From: Nocardia sp. XZ_19_385
Lineage (GTDB): Bacteria; Actinomycetota; Actinomycetes; Mycobacteriales; Mycobacteriaceae
Direction: 5' to 3'
Assembly: GCF_015355755.1 (NCBI RefSeq)
Contig: NZ_JACVEE010000004.1
Coordinates: forward strand, 310,001 to 374,000
DNA: 64,000 nt
The position numbers and the translations under genes were made by a program. The notes below the pieces were generated by a model. That model did no database searches, was not told where the DNA came from, and saw nothing but the letters and a program-made list of their open reading frames with translations. Numbering within the stretch: the first letter of the stretch is position 1; every line of letters starts with the position of its first letter. Below, piece by piece: positions 53,605 through 62,793 of the stretch.

Positions 53605-54406
53605 ACGTGCGCGGACCGCGGCGAGTCATCTCCTGCTCGGAGTCACCTCGCTGCTGTGCGTCTTCCCCATCTACTGGCTGTTCGCCACCGCGCTGCGCCG
53701 TCCCGAGGACGTCACCTCGCTCGCGCCCCTTCCGTGGCCGCTCTCGCTCGCCAACTACGCCGACGCGGCCCACAAGGTGGATATCACCGGGCTGATCGCG
53801 AATACCTTTTTCGTAGCGGTACTTTCGGCCGTGGGACAGCTGCTCATCGCCTTGCTCGCCTCCTACGCCTTCGCCATGTACACCTTCCCGCTGCAACGAG
53901 TGCTGTACCTGGCCTTCGTCGGCACCTGGCTGGTCCCGTTCCAGGTGACCATGCTGCCCAACTACATCCTGCTCACCCGCCTGGGGCTGATCAATTCCCT
54001 GATCGGCGTGGTCCTTCCGACGCTGTGCTCGGCGCTGGGCGTCCTGCTGCTGCGCCAGCACATGGGCGCCTTCCCGAAGGAGCTGATCGCCGCGGCCAAG
54101 ATCGACGGACGCTCCTCGTGGTCGATCCTGTGGACCGTGGTGGTGCCGAACCTGCGCCCCGCGCTCGCCGCCCTCGGCATCCTGCTGTTCATCAACGCCT
54201 GGAACGAATACTTCTGGCCCGCAGTCGTTTTGCGGCAGTCCAACAGTGTGCTGCAGTTGGGCCTGCGCAGCTTCATGGGCACCGAGGGGGACCAGTGGGG
54301 TCCGCTGATGGCGGTGGCGAGCCTGGCCTGTCTGCCGGTGCTACTGCTCTACCTGGTGTTGCAGCGCCACATCGTGAACGCTTTCGTCCGTTCGGGTTTG
54401 AAGTGA
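53597..54406 (+). CDS. ugpE: ABC permease UgpE-like
   Basis: 269 residues, six helices. Signature AAKIDGRSSWSILWTVVVPNL; ends with RHIVNAFVRSGLK, typical of the family. The ATG at 53597 overlaps the UgpA stop (ATGATTGA). Its last 66 bp overlap the convergent LysR gene. Confidence 0.9.
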   Translation: MIERARTAASHLLLGVTSLLCVFPIYWLFATALRRPEDVTSLAPLPWPLSLANYADAAHKVDITGLIANTFFVAVLSAVGQLLIALLASYAFAMYTFPLQRVLYLAFVGTWLVPFQVTMLPNYILLTRLGLINSLIGVVLPTLCSALGVLLLRQHMGAFPKELIAAAKIDGRSSWSILWTVVVPNLRPALAALGILLFINAWNEYFWPAVVLRQSNSVLQLGLRSFMGTEGDQWGPLMAVASLACLPVLLLYLVLQRHIVNAFVRSGLK

Positions 54407-55291
54407 TTCCAGGCAGTCCAGAAACAGTGTCGTCGCGGGATTGGTCTCCTCGGCCCGCCACACCGCGTACAGATCCAGCGTCGGCACCGGGTTCGAAAGC
54501 TTCACCGCTACAGCACCGTCGCCATGCGCACCCAGGCCCATCGACATCGCCCGCGTCACCGACGCGAACCCGACCAGCGGGCGCACCGACACCATGTGCG
54601 CGGTCGCACCCGGATCATCGGCATGGCTGGCCACCGTCAACGAGATCCGATTCTGTGCTGCCGCAAGGAAAATGGAGTCATACATGGCCGGGCACTGCTC
54701 CCGCGAGAACAGCACACACTCCTGCCCCTGCAATTCCGCGAACGGCACACTCGCACGTTCGGCCCATCGGTGCCGCCGCCCCACCACCGCCACCAGCGGC
54801 ACCCGATGCAGCAGCCGCCGATACCGGAAGTCCGAGGTGCTGGGATGCCCGTAGACGAGGGCGATATCGAGCGAGCCCGCCGCCAGCGCCGTCAACTGTG
54901 GCCCGGTGCGCTTCTCCCACAGCGAGACCGCGATATCCGGATGCCGATCGGTCATCCGTGCCAGCGCGTCCGGCAGCACGTGCCGGCTCGCGGGCAGGTT
55001 GTAACCCACGCTCAGCGTGCCGGCCCGGCCCGCCGCGGTGGCCTTCGCCGCCAGCGCGGCCCGCTCCATCTGCGCGACGATCTGCCGGGCTTGCAGTTCG
55101 AACTCCCGCCCCGCCGCGGTCAGCCGAACCTCGTGCGAATTGCGTTCCACCAGCAGCACATCGAGCGCGGACTCCAGCTTGCGCAGCTGCGCGCTGAGAC
55201 TCGGCTGGGTCAGATGTAAGCGTTGCGCCGCCCGGCCGAAATGCAGTTCTTCGGCGATCGCCAGGAACGAAACGAGATGCCGGAATTCCAT
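54341..55291 (-). CDS. LysR-family regulator
   Basis: 316 residues. HTH at about 1-60 (HFGRAAQRLHLTQPSLSAQL) and a substrate-binding domain (GRAGTLSVGYNLPASRH, FASVTRAMSMGLG). Ortholog of benzoate/catechol-type (CatM/BenM-like) or general metabolic regulators; effector unknown. Its 3' end overlaps ugpE by 66 bp, which is long for convergent genes. AAGGAGG precedes the ATG at 55291. Confidence 0.86.
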   Translation of the reverse strand: MEFRHLVSFLAIAEELHFGRAAQRLHLTQPSLSAQLRKLESALDVLLVERNSHEVRLTAAGREFELQARQIVAQMERAALAAKATAAGRAGTLSVGYNLPASRHVLPDALARMTDRHPDIAVSLWEKRTGPQLTALAAGSLDIALVYGHPSTSDFRYRRLLHRVPLVAVVGRRHRWAERASVPFAELQGQECVLFSREQCPAMYDSIFLAAAQNRISLTVASHADDPGATAHMVSVRPLVGFASVTRAMSMGLGAHGDGAVAVKLSNPVPTLDLYAVWRAEETNPATTLFLDCLESLQTRTDESVHDVALQHQVEQ

Positions 55292-55408
55292 GCCGCCTCC
55301 TTCCGAGTACCCGTGAGGGTAGTTACGGCAGGTAACACCGGATGAATCCGCGACGCACAACGGCTGGCGGGTCGGTGGCGGGGCCGCGCGGCCCCGCCAC
55401 CGACCGGC

Positions 55409-56851
55409 TCAGGCCTGAACTTCGGAGCGGTCACCACTCCACAGCGTGTGGTACTTGCCCTCGGCATCGATGCGCTCATAGGTGTGCGCACCGAAGAAGT
55501 CCCGCTGGCCCTGGGTGAGGGCGGCCGGAAGACGCTCGGCGCGCAGCGCGTCGTAGTACGACAGCGACGACGCGAATGCCGGCACCGGAATGCCCAGCAG
55601 GGTGGCCGCGGACACCACGCGCCGCCAGCTGTCGATGGCCGTCTCGATCGCCTCGCGGAAGTACGGGGCCAGGATCAGGCTCGGCAGCTCCGGGTTCTCC
55701 GCGTAGGCGTCCTTGATGCGGTTCAGGAAGCGCGCCCGGATGATGCAGCCGCCGCGCCAGATCGTGGCCAGGTCGCCCGGCTTCAGATCCCAGTCGTATT
55801 CGGCGCTACCGGCGGCGATCTGGTCGAAGCCCTGCGCGTAGGCCACGATCTTCGAGGCGTAGAGCGCCTGGCGGATGTCCTCGGTGAACTGCGCGACGTC
55901 CGTGGGCTTGTCGGCGAGCGTGCCCGACGCCAGTCCGACGGCGGCCTTGCGCTGCGCGCGGGAGCCGGAGAGGGCGCGCGCGAACACCGCCTCGGCGATA
56001 CCGGTCACCGGCACGCCAAGATCCAGCGCCGACTTGACCGTCCAGCGGCCGGTGCCCTTCTGCTCGGCTGCGTCCACGATCACATCGACCAGCGGCTTGC
56101 CGGTCTTCGCGTCGACCTGGTTGAGCACTTCGGCGGTGATCTCGATCAGGTAGGACTCCAGGTCACCGGCATTCCAGTCGGTGAACACATCCGCGATCTG
56201 CTTGGCGTCGAAACCGAGGGCGTCGCGGAACAAGTGGTAGGCCTCGCCGATGAGCTGCATGTCGGCGTACTCGATGCCGTTGTGCACCATCTTCACGAAG
56301 TGACCGGAGCCGTCCGGGCCGATGTGGGTGCAGCAGGGGACGCCGTCGACCTTGGCGGCCACCGACTCCAGCAAAGGCCCCAGCGACTCGTAGGACTCCT
56401 TCGGGCCACCCGGCATGATCGCCGGCCCGTTCAGCGCGCCCTCCTCACCACCGGAGATACCGGCGCCGACGAAGTTCAGGCCGCGCTCGGACATGGCCTT
56501 CTCGCGCCGGATGGTGTCGGTGTAGAGCGCGTTGCCACCATCGATGATGATGTCGCCCGGCTCCATCGCCGCCGCCAGCTCCTCGATCACGGCGTCGGTG
56601 GCGTCGCCCGCCTTCACCATGATCAGCACGCGGCGCGGCTTCTCCAGCGCGCCCACGAACTCCTCGATGGTCTCGGTGCGCACGAAATCACCGTCGCCGC
56701 CGTGCGCGTCCAGCAGCGCGTCGGTCTTGCCGACACTGCGGTTGTGCAGCGCGACGGTGTACCCGTTGCGGGCGAAGTTCCGGGCGATATTGCTGCCCAT
56801 GACCGCCAGGCCGGTCACACCGATCTGTGCGCGCGCTTCAGAGGTCGCCAT
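55409..56851 (-). CDS. gndA: 6-phosphogluconate dehydrogenase (decarboxylating)
   Basis: 480 residues. NADP-binding GLAVMGSNIARNFARNG at the N-terminus, catalytic segment GAGISGGEEGALNGPAIMPGG and the C-terminal GGCIIRARFLNRI. Oxidises 6-phosphogluconate to ribulose 5-phosphate in the pentose phosphate pathway, cytosolic. NADP-dependent GndA type by length. A tandem repeat array lies upstream of it. Confidence 0.95.
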   Translation of the reverse strand: MATSEARAQIGVTGLAVMGSNIARNFARNGYTVALHNRSVGKTDALLDAHGGDGDFVRTETIEEFVGALEKPRRVLIMVKAGDATDAVIEELAAAMEPGDIIIDGGNALYTDTIRREKAMSERGLNFVGAGISGGEEGALNGPAIMPGGPKESYESLGPLLESVAAKVDGVPCCTHIGPDGSGHFVKMVHNGIEYADMQLIGEAYHLFRDALGFDAKQIADVFTDWNAGDLESYLIEITAEVLNQVDAKTGKPLVDVIVDAAEQKGTGRWTVKSALDLGVPVTGIAEAVFARALSGSRAQRKAAVGLASGTLADKPTDVAQFTEDIRQALYASKIVAYAQGFDQIAAGSAEYDWDLKPGDLATIWRGGCIIRARFLNRIKDAYAENPELPSLILAPYFREAIETAIDSWRRVVSAATLLGIPVPAFASSLSYYDALRAERLPAALTQGQRDFFGAHTYERIDAEGKYHTLWSGDRSEVQA

Positions 56852-57498
56852 GAAGAGCCTCTCTCCTTCAGATGTCGTAGCGTGGCCGCGCGAACCGCGC
56901 CCGACCCCTTTTCTACCCCGTCGCGCCCGCGCTCAGGACATCGGGCGCGAGCTCCGCACCCCAACCCGGCAGCGCGCAGGGCACACCGGGAGGCAGTCGG
57001 GACCTACGCGCCGCGGGCTGCGCCGACAATCTCGCCCGCGCGGACTCGTCACGAGCTCCGGACTCCGAACCTGGTAGCGCGCACGGCACACCGGGTGGTG
57101 GTCGGCACTCAGGCCGCGGTCTGGGCCGACAAGGTGGCGCGCCGACTCGTCACATCGGGCGCGGGCTCCGGAGTCCGGGCCTGGTAGCGCGCACGGTCCA
57201 TCGGGTGGTGGTCGGCACTCAGGCCGCGGTCTGGGCCGACAAGGTGGCGCGCCGACTCGTCACATCGGGCGCGGGCTCCGGAGTCCGGGCCTGGTAGCGC
57301 GCCCAGTCCATCGGGTGGTGGTCGGCACTCAGGCCGCGGTCTGGGCCGACAAGGTGGCGCGCCGACTCGTCACATCGGGCGCTGGCTCCCGACCCCGGAC
57401 CCGGTAGCGCGCCCAGTCCACCCGGTGGTGGTCGGCACGTACTGGCCGCCGGCGGGGCCGCTCGCTGACTGCGGGGTGGGCCACCAGCTTCGAGCGGT
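56852..57498. other. Non-coding region with tandem repeats
   Basis: About 650 bp between gnd and the hairpin-bracketed nuclease gene. Nearly all of it is the 110-bp tandem array (56925-57435); the remaining 57436-57498 is a unique stretch before the 23-bp hairpin. Plus-strand frames here repeat with the DNA and are not genes. Confidence 0.7.
56925..57435. repeat. 110-bp tandem repeat array
   Basis: The string TGGTAGCGCGC recurs at 57072, 57182 and 57292 with a variant at 57402, a period of 110 bp. Units contain GGTGGTGGTCGGCACTCAGG and AAGGTGGCGCGCCGACTCGT. Two to three units are nearly identical and outer ones are degenerate. Resembles MIRU/VNTR-type intergenic arrays. Confidence 0.88.
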
Positions 57499-57562
57499 CA
57501 TCGACGGGAGTCATATCGGGGTTATGTGATCTTGAAATGCCCCGATATGACTCCCGTCGATG
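57499..57562. repeat. 5' perfect 23-bp hairpin of nuclease cassette
   Basis: Arms 57499-57521 and 57540-57562 pair perfectly over 23 bp; the core is CGGGAGTCATATCGGGG. The 18-nt loop is TTATGTGATCTTGAAATG. Same core as the hairpin at 58584-58643. Confidence 0.92.
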
Positions 57563-57718
57563 GAGCTGGGTGGTTGCAGTACAGGTGGCCACCGACAGGG
57601 TGGCGGTGGGCAGGGGTGCCGGGGCGGGGTTGTGCACAGTTTGCCGGTTATCCACAGCGTTTGTGTTTTCGCTGGTCGGGCCGATCTTGCCGGTGCTGCG
57701 GTATCCGACCATGTGCAA

Positions 57719-58612
57719 ATGAGGCCGCAGTTGAAACAGTTGCAGGACAACCAATCCGGTGTGTTCACCTACGCTCAGGCGCTGTGCGAATACACCCCGG
57801 ATGAATTGCGCGCCCGGGTGCATCGGGGTTCCTGGGTCCAGGTCTTCCACGCCGTCTATCGCCAGGAATTGACGCCACCGACGGCGGGGCTACGGGTCGA
57901 GGCAGCTCGACTGTCGATGCGGCTGCCGCTGCTGGCGGCGGGCTACGGCACCGCCGCAGAGCTGCACGGGTTTTCGGTCCTGGATGTGGACGTCACCCAC
58001 GTGCTGGGTGTCCAACGATCACGTCCAGGGCAGCTGATTGTGCACCGGGATCGGATCGACTCGTCAGATCTGACGGTCGTCTACAGAACGCTCGCGACAA
58101 CCCCGGCGCGCACCGCAGTGGACTTGGCGCGCAAGCTGTCTCGCCTCGACGCCATCGCCACACTCGACGCCGCGCTACGCGGCGGGCTTTCGCGCCCGAT
58201 GCTGGACCTCGAGCTGCCCCGCCATCGAGGCCGCCGCGGCTACCGGCAGGCAGCGGAGCTGATCGGACTGTCCGACGACCGCGCCGAATCGCCCATGGAG
58301 TCCCGCATGCGACTCCGTTGCCTCGACGCCGGCCTGCCGCACCCCGAACCCCAATACGAAGTCTGGACCCCCACCGGTCTCCGCCGTCTCGACCTCGGCT
58401 GGCCCGATTGGCGTCTCGGCCTCGAATATGACAGCGCTACCTGGCATTCCGGCCCTGCGGCCGCCCTGCGCGACAACCCCCGCCACAACTGGCTCACCAC
58501 CACCGGCTGGACCATCCAATACGCCACCGCCCCCGACGTGTACCACCACCCCCACCACTTCACCGAGCCCATCCGCCACGCAATCCACGGGAGTCATATC
58601 GGGGCCATCTGA
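57719..58612 (+). CDS. AbiEi-like/DUF559 (Vsr-fold) endonuclease protein
   Basis: 297 residues. N-terminal wHTH of the AbiEi type (GVFTYAQALCEYTPDELRAR, VFHAVYR) and C-terminal DUF559/Vsr-like domain: SPMESRMRLRCLDAGLP, RRLDLGWPDWRLGLEYDSATWH. Catalytic acids expected in ESRMR and RLDLGW/LEYD. The gene sits between two perfect hairpins with the same core; its stop codon lies in the loop of the 3' hairpin. May be a mobile or selfish nuclease unit or a defence gene. Confidence 0.8.
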   Translation: MRPQLKQLQDNQSGVFTYAQALCEYTPDELRARVHRGSWVQVFHAVYRQELTPPTAGLRVEAARLSMRLPLLAAGYGTAAELHGFSVLDVDVTHVLGVQRSRPGQLIVHRDRIDSSDLTVVYRTLATTPARTAVDLARKLSRLDAIATLDAALRGGLSRPMLDLELPRHRGRRGYRQAAELIGLSDDRAESPMESRMRLRCLDAGLPHPEPQYEVWTPTGLRRLDLGWPDWRLGLEYDSATWHSGPAAALRDNPRHNWLTTTGWTIQYATAPDVYHHPHHFTEPIRHAIHGSHIGAI

Positions 58613-58643
58613 TCTTTAAAGGCCCCGATATGACTCCCGTGGA
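58584..58643. repeat. 3' perfect 23-bp hairpin of nuclease cassette
   Basis: Arms 58584-58606 and 58621-58643 pair perfectly over 23 bp around a 14-nt loop ATCTGATCTTTAAA. The core CGGGAGTCATATCGGGG equals that of the 5' hairpin. It also separates the convergent nuclease and lipoprotein genes and may end both transcripts, though it has no U-tract. Confidence 0.92.
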
Positions 58644-58644
58644 A

Positions 58645-60657
58645 TCAGCGAGGTGGGTGGATGGCAAGGTACACGCTGCTCCAGAGTTGGGCGGCGTTGG
58701 ATTCGGTGACGTCGGCGGTGCGGGCGCCGAAGGGGACGACGTGGAAGGTGTTGTTGTCGGCGCGCCAGGTCCAGAGTTCGGAGTTCTGCATGGATTTGGC
58801 GGTGTTGATGGCGGTCCACAGGGTGCGTTGTGCGGATGTCAGGATGTCGCGGGTGTGCTGGGGGAGGTCGGGGCGGCGGAGTTGGCGTTCGAGGCCGCTG
58901 GCGAAGGCCGCCTGGACCCAGGACCAGACCACGGTGCCGTGGTAGTCGTGGGTGGTGAATTGCGCTTGCAGCTCGGGATCGGCGAAAACCGGGTTGGCGA
59001 CGACCATTCCGGCTCCAGTCATCAGACCGAGCGGGAATGGGCGGATCAGGGTGGCGACTTGCTGGTCCAAGTCGGCGGGGTCGGGGCGGCCGAACAGCAG
59101 CTCGAAGACGTCGTCGGAGTGCAGGATCGGGATCGGTTTGCCGTCCGCGGCGAGTGAAACTGCCGGGAAGACGAGGGGATCGGCGCCGAGGGGCACGGCT
59201 GGGACCCCGATCTGCGTGGCATACCTGCTCATCGCCTCCTGCGCCTGCTGCTGATCTAGCGTCACGGTGAACAACCGGGGTGCCTCGGCCCGCCAGACCT
59301 TCGCATGGGCGGCGGCGAACGACAGTTCGAGCCGATCACTCTCGGTCAGGTACGGCGTGAGCAGCCCGCCGTCCAGCAGCCGTGCGGTCGCCTCCAGCGC
59401 GGCGGGCACCAGGATGGCGTTGACGTCATACGGATAGCGACCGTTCCCGATCCCGATATCGCTGTCCCGCCACTGCCCGGAATCCCGCCCCGCCTGCAGC
59501 GCGATCAGGTTCTGATACCGCGGCTCCCCGGCGAACGCCGCCGCGCTGGATACCACGAGCCGCAGATTCCGGACCAGCGCCGATCCATTCTCGCCCCGCA
59601 GATAATCGGTCCCGCGCTTCGCGCCCTCGGCGTTGTCGAGCAGATAGGCGGCGGTTACCGGCGCGAGCAAGTAACTCTCATCGACCATGTTGTAGTCGAG
59701 AATCGGCTCGGCACTGGCCGGCTTGCCCTCCTTCTGCCGAGTCAGCAACGCGAACTCCGACAGCGATTCCTCATGCGCCACCGCCCCCTCGGGCCCCAAT
59801 CGTGCCAGCACCGCCCGAATACCCGCCTCGGTCGCCTCCGGCGCCAGCACCGGCATCAGCAACATCGTCGAGATCAACGTATCCCGCCCGAAATAGGTGA
59901 GGTACTGCCAAGACCCACCCACGAACTTCTCCCGATAACTGAGAAACGTCAGCGTGTTCTTCGCACCCTCGAGCCGCGCCTCGCTCCCGTTCAACAGCTC
60001 ATCCCCGGCCAACGGAGTCAACGGAGTATCACCGGTGGAAGCCGTCACCCGCAGCCGAATCCGCCCGTCCGCGGGCGCGGAGATCACGCCACCCGCCACC
60101 GCCCCGTCCATAACCTCGATCCGGAGCCGATACCCCGGCCCGCCGTCCACCCGATCTCGCTCCCACGTAATCGCATCCCCCGAAACAACCGGCGCGACAA
60201 GCACTTCCGCCGGTGCAACCCCTTTCTGGTTGTAATCTCGCAGCACCCGCACATTCGACAGCACACCTTGCCGCACCGTCAGCTTCGGCGTCCCGATCGA
60301 CGCGGTGAACTCGATCCCGGTCCGCGCCCGCCCCCGAGAATCCTTGTCCCCCTTGGCCTCCGGCTCTGCCTCCAACTCCCACTCCGCCGCCGCCCCCAAT
60401 GGCTCGAACCACGCCCCGACCCCACTGTTCCCAGCCGGAAACGCCACCACAATCCGCGGATTCACCCCAGACCGCAACAGCAGATGCGCCGCGGTATCAC
60501 CCTCGCGCAGCATGTAGTTGAGGTTCTCGCCTTCGGCAACCTGAAACCGGAAGGCCTTATCGCCGCCGTCCGAGCTGTCCGATCCGCACCCCAGCGCAGC
60601 GAGCAGCACCACCGCAACCCAAACCGCCACAAGCTTCTTGCCGATCGAGCGCTGCAT
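58645..60657 (-). CDS. Glycoside-hydrolase-like lipoprotein (six-hairpin fold)
   Basis: 670 residues from the ATG at 60657 (GGAGG upstream). Signal peptide with lipobox LAALGC, lipidated Cys24. N-terminal beta-rich part, then an alpha/alpha six-barrel-like part: TYFGRDTLISTMLLMPVL resembles the GRDT motif of debranching enzymes and HDYHGTVVWSWVQAAFASGL the distal motif. Probably anchored on the outer face of the membrane and acts on an alpha-glucan or envelope glycan. Catalytic acids not proved. Confidence 0.78.
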   Translation of the reverse strand: MQRSIGKKLVAVWVAVVLLAALGCGSDSSDGGDKAFRFQVAEGENLNYMLREGDTAAHLLLRSGVNPRIVVAFPAGNSGVGAWFEPLGAAAEWELEAEPEAKGDKDSRGRARTGIEFTASIGTPKLTVRQGVLSNVRVLRDYNQKGVAPAEVLVAPVVSGDAITWERDRVDGGPGYRLRIEVMDGAVAGGVISAPADGRIRLRVTASTGDTPLTPLAGDELLNGSEARLEGAKNTLTFLSYREKFVGGSWQYLTYFGRDTLISTMLLMPVLAPEATEAGIRAVLARLGPEGAVAHEESLSEFALLTRQKEGKPASAEPILDYNMVDESYLLAPVTAAYLLDNAEGAKRGTDYLRGENGSALVRNLRLVVSSAAAFAGEPRYQNLIALQAGRDSGQWRDSDIGIGNGRYPYDVNAILVPAALEATARLLDGGLLTPYLTESDRLELSFAAAHAKVWRAEAPRLFTVTLDQQQAQEAMSRYATQIGVPAVPLGADPLVFPAVSLAADGKPIPILHSDDVFELLFGRPDPADLDQQVATLIRPFPLGLMTGAGMVVANPVFADPELQAQFTTHDYHGTVVWSWVQAAFASGLERQLRRPDLPQHTRDILTSAQRTLWTAINTAKSMQNSELWTWRADNNTFHVVPFGARTADVTESNAAQLWSSVYLAIHPPR

Positions 60658-60776
60658 CCGAGCCTCCATCCCTGGCGGGCCAGCTTCCAATGTATCGCCG
60701 CGGCCCAGCCGCGACGCCGCTTTCACGGCGTACTGGCGCTCCAGATATGGCGCGAGACGTGCTGCGCGGTTTACAC

Positions 60777-62702
60777 CTATCCCGCCATAGCCCGCTCATC
60801 GATCAGTTCGGCGAGGAACTGCTGCTTGGCTGGATCCACCGCGTAGATGACCACTCCCCGCATCCCTCTCGTCAGCAGCACCTTGTAGGTGTTCCGCACA
60901 AGCTTTTCGAAGTCTTCATCGGGGACTGGGCTCCTTTTCGGGCCCTGGACCTTGTCGTCCTTGTTTGCCGCGCGGCACACAACGAGGCGCTGGTTGTCGA
61001 CCACAATGTCCGGTCCCAGAATCACACCGGCCCAGTCGTATTCGAATCCCTGAGCGGTGTAGATACATCCAACCTGCTCGAATCCGCCCGGGGCCGTTGC
61101 CCAGTAGTCGGACTTGGGTATGTCCTCGCTCTCGTTGCGCCCGTGCATATTCCACGGCTTCGTCCAGTCGCCGATGACAACATCGTGGACCAGTGTGCCG
61201 TCCGGATTCGGCTTCTTGGTCCATGGCCAGCAGTAGCCGGCCGCGATTCGTGCGGTATGCCCAGCATCGATCTCCGCGCGCAGGAAATCCTCCATCGCCT
61301 GCGGCGATTCCGCGACGCGCACCTCGAAGTTCTCGTCGCCGTTCCATTTGGTCGGCCCGAGTGGGCGTAGGTGGAGAAGGTTCAGAACCCACTCCTCGTA
61401 CACGGCACTGCCGCCGCAACGGAACTGTCCATCGAGCTCGATGCGGTGCACGGGGAAGCCGGATCGTCTGGCGTGCTCGTTGATCAGCTCGAACGTGCCG
61501 ACCTCTTCAGGGCGGACGACCTGATGAGCGTCCAGGAGGAAGACCGGGACGCGGGCCGCCGCCATCAACTCGTCAATCTGCGGGCGCTTGGACGCTCGGA
61601 CTTCCTTGGGGGTGAACCGGTGCTCCGAGGTCTTTCGGATTCGATGCGCTTCGTCGCAGATGAGCACATCCAGCGAATTCTGCTCAGCTTTCGCCAGATT
61701 TCTGTAGTAGGAGAAGAGCTTGCGTCGTTTCAGCGAGCCCTTCCCCGGAACCTTCCGCATCGTCTCGGTGATGGCGCTGGACCCCGTTGCATGGAGCACC
61801 CTCTGGTTGGGTTCCCTAGCGAGGGCGGCGAGCAGTTTCAGCGCGATCATGCTCTTTCCGCTACCCGGCCCACCGGTGACTATGACGACGCTCTTGTTGT
61901 TCCCCTGACGTGATTCCCGGACCGCCTGCATCACTGTTTCGTAGGCGAGTGCCTGGTTGTCCAGCAGCGTCGTCCCGGTGGGTGTGCGCAACTCTTGGGT
62001 GGCGAAGTCCAGAAAGGACATTCTCGGGCGCAGATCGCTGCTGAGGAGGCGATCGGCGGCCTCGGGGTGCGACACCGGTGCGAATTGCCGGCGCAGATAC
62101 TGGCGGAAGTCGTTCCGACGGTCGCCGGTGAACAGCCGGCCCTGATCGTTGCCAGGTCTGCGCAGCAGCTGCGTCACCGACGTTCGGTCGGCGTTGTGTA
62201 GGTAGGCCACTCCGTGCAGTGCCTCGGGGCGATTGTGAAGGACCTGTAGGTACTGCGATAGGTATTGACAGTACCCGCGGACCTGATCGATCGGATGCAA
62301 ATGCGTCCCGGCCATCGACTCGAGCCACACGATCTGGTCGCTGTTGAATTCGAGGACGGCCTCACTCCACTGCTTCAGCTCGACGACAACGTAGTTGTCG
62401 GCGCCGGTTTCTGGATGGGCACCGGCGAGCACCACATCCGCCTTTCTGCCGCCCGAGACCGGCATGGGGTACTCGATCAGCATGTCGACTTCGGGCAAGC
62501 CCGCTTCGACCAGGTCCTGCGCGAGCACCGGCAGGCTGTTCTCCCACGCCCGCTGCTGAGACGACTTCTTGGCCTTGCGCGCCGCGGTCCGTTCGGCGAT
62601 CAGCCCCAGGTGTGCGGAGATAATCGCAGACAGCTCGAGCTCCGGGTCCGCTGCTACGTCCAGCAAGGTCCGTGCGGTCGTTCGATAGGCCTGGTCCGTC
62701 AT
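60777..62702 (-). CDS. Nuclease-helicase, DUF2075 (Schlafen-type) family
   Basis: 641 residues from the ATG at 62702 (GTG at 62708 is an alternative). N-terminal PD-(D/E)xK-like nuclease: Asp89 in KADVVLAG and Glu108-Leu-Lys110 in VVVELKQW. SF1-type helicase: Walker A GGPGSGKS (277-284), Walker B ICDEAH, motif III LLDAHQVVRPEEVG, LDGQFRCGG, YTAQGFEYDWAGVILG and LLTRGMRG. DUF2075 helicases are often in mobile or defence loci. It sits beside the 3' end of tRNA-Val, a common integration point. Anti-phage role is inferred. Confidence 0.85.
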   Translation of the reverse strand: MTDQAYRTTARTLLDVAADPELELSAIISAHLGLIAERTAARKAKKSSQQRAWENSLPVLAQDLVEAGLPEVDMLIEYPMPVSGGRKADVVLAGAHPETGADNYVVVELKQWSEAVLEFNSDQIVWLESMAGTHLHPIDQVRGYCQYLSQYLQVLHNRPEALHGVAYLHNADRTSVTQLLRRPGNDQGRLFTGDRRNDFRQYLRRQFAPVSHPEAADRLLSSDLRPRMSFLDFATQELRTPTGTTLLDNQALAYETVMQAVRESRQGNNKSVVIVTGGPGSGKSMIALKLLAALAREPNQRVLHATGSSAITETMRKVPGKGSLKRRKLFSYYRNLAKAEQNSLDVLICDEAHRIRKTSEHRFTPKEVRASKRPQIDELMAAARVPVFLLDAHQVVRPEEVGTFELINEHARRSGFPVHRIELDGQFRCGGSAVYEEWVLNLLHLRPLGPTKWNGDENFEVRVAESPQAMEDFLRAEIDAGHTARIAAGYCWPWTKKPNPDGTLVHDVVIGDWTKPWNMHGRNESEDIPKSDYWATAPGGFEQVGCIYTAQGFEYDWAGVILGPDIVVDNQRLVVCRAANKDDKVQGPKRSPVPDEDFEKLVRNTYKVLLTRGMRGVVIYAVDPAKQQFLAELIDERAMAG

Positions 62703-62793
62703 AGCCACCCCCGATGTACGAAAACTGTTGCGGGAGAATCATATCCGTGGAGGCTGGAAATTTGCCGCAGGGCGGGTGAACAGGATTCGAGAG

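Noticed and set aside
56900..57187. Coding frames across the tandem repeat region
   Set aside because: Frames repeat with the 110-bp DNA unit and have Arg/Pro-rich translation without a start signal.
57499..57562. Intrinsic terminator
   Set aside because: The hairpin is perfect, but it lacks a U-tract and precedes the nuclease gene; its pairing with the 3' hairpin suggests a repeat element instead.
60658..60776. Attachment-site repeat of the tRNA-Val 3' end left of the helicase
   Set aside because: I looked for a copy of the tRNA end and found none, so integration cannot be claimed.
59305..60846. 513-codon plus-strand frame
   Set aside because: Antisense of the lipoprotein gene; Pro/Arg/His-rich with no motif.
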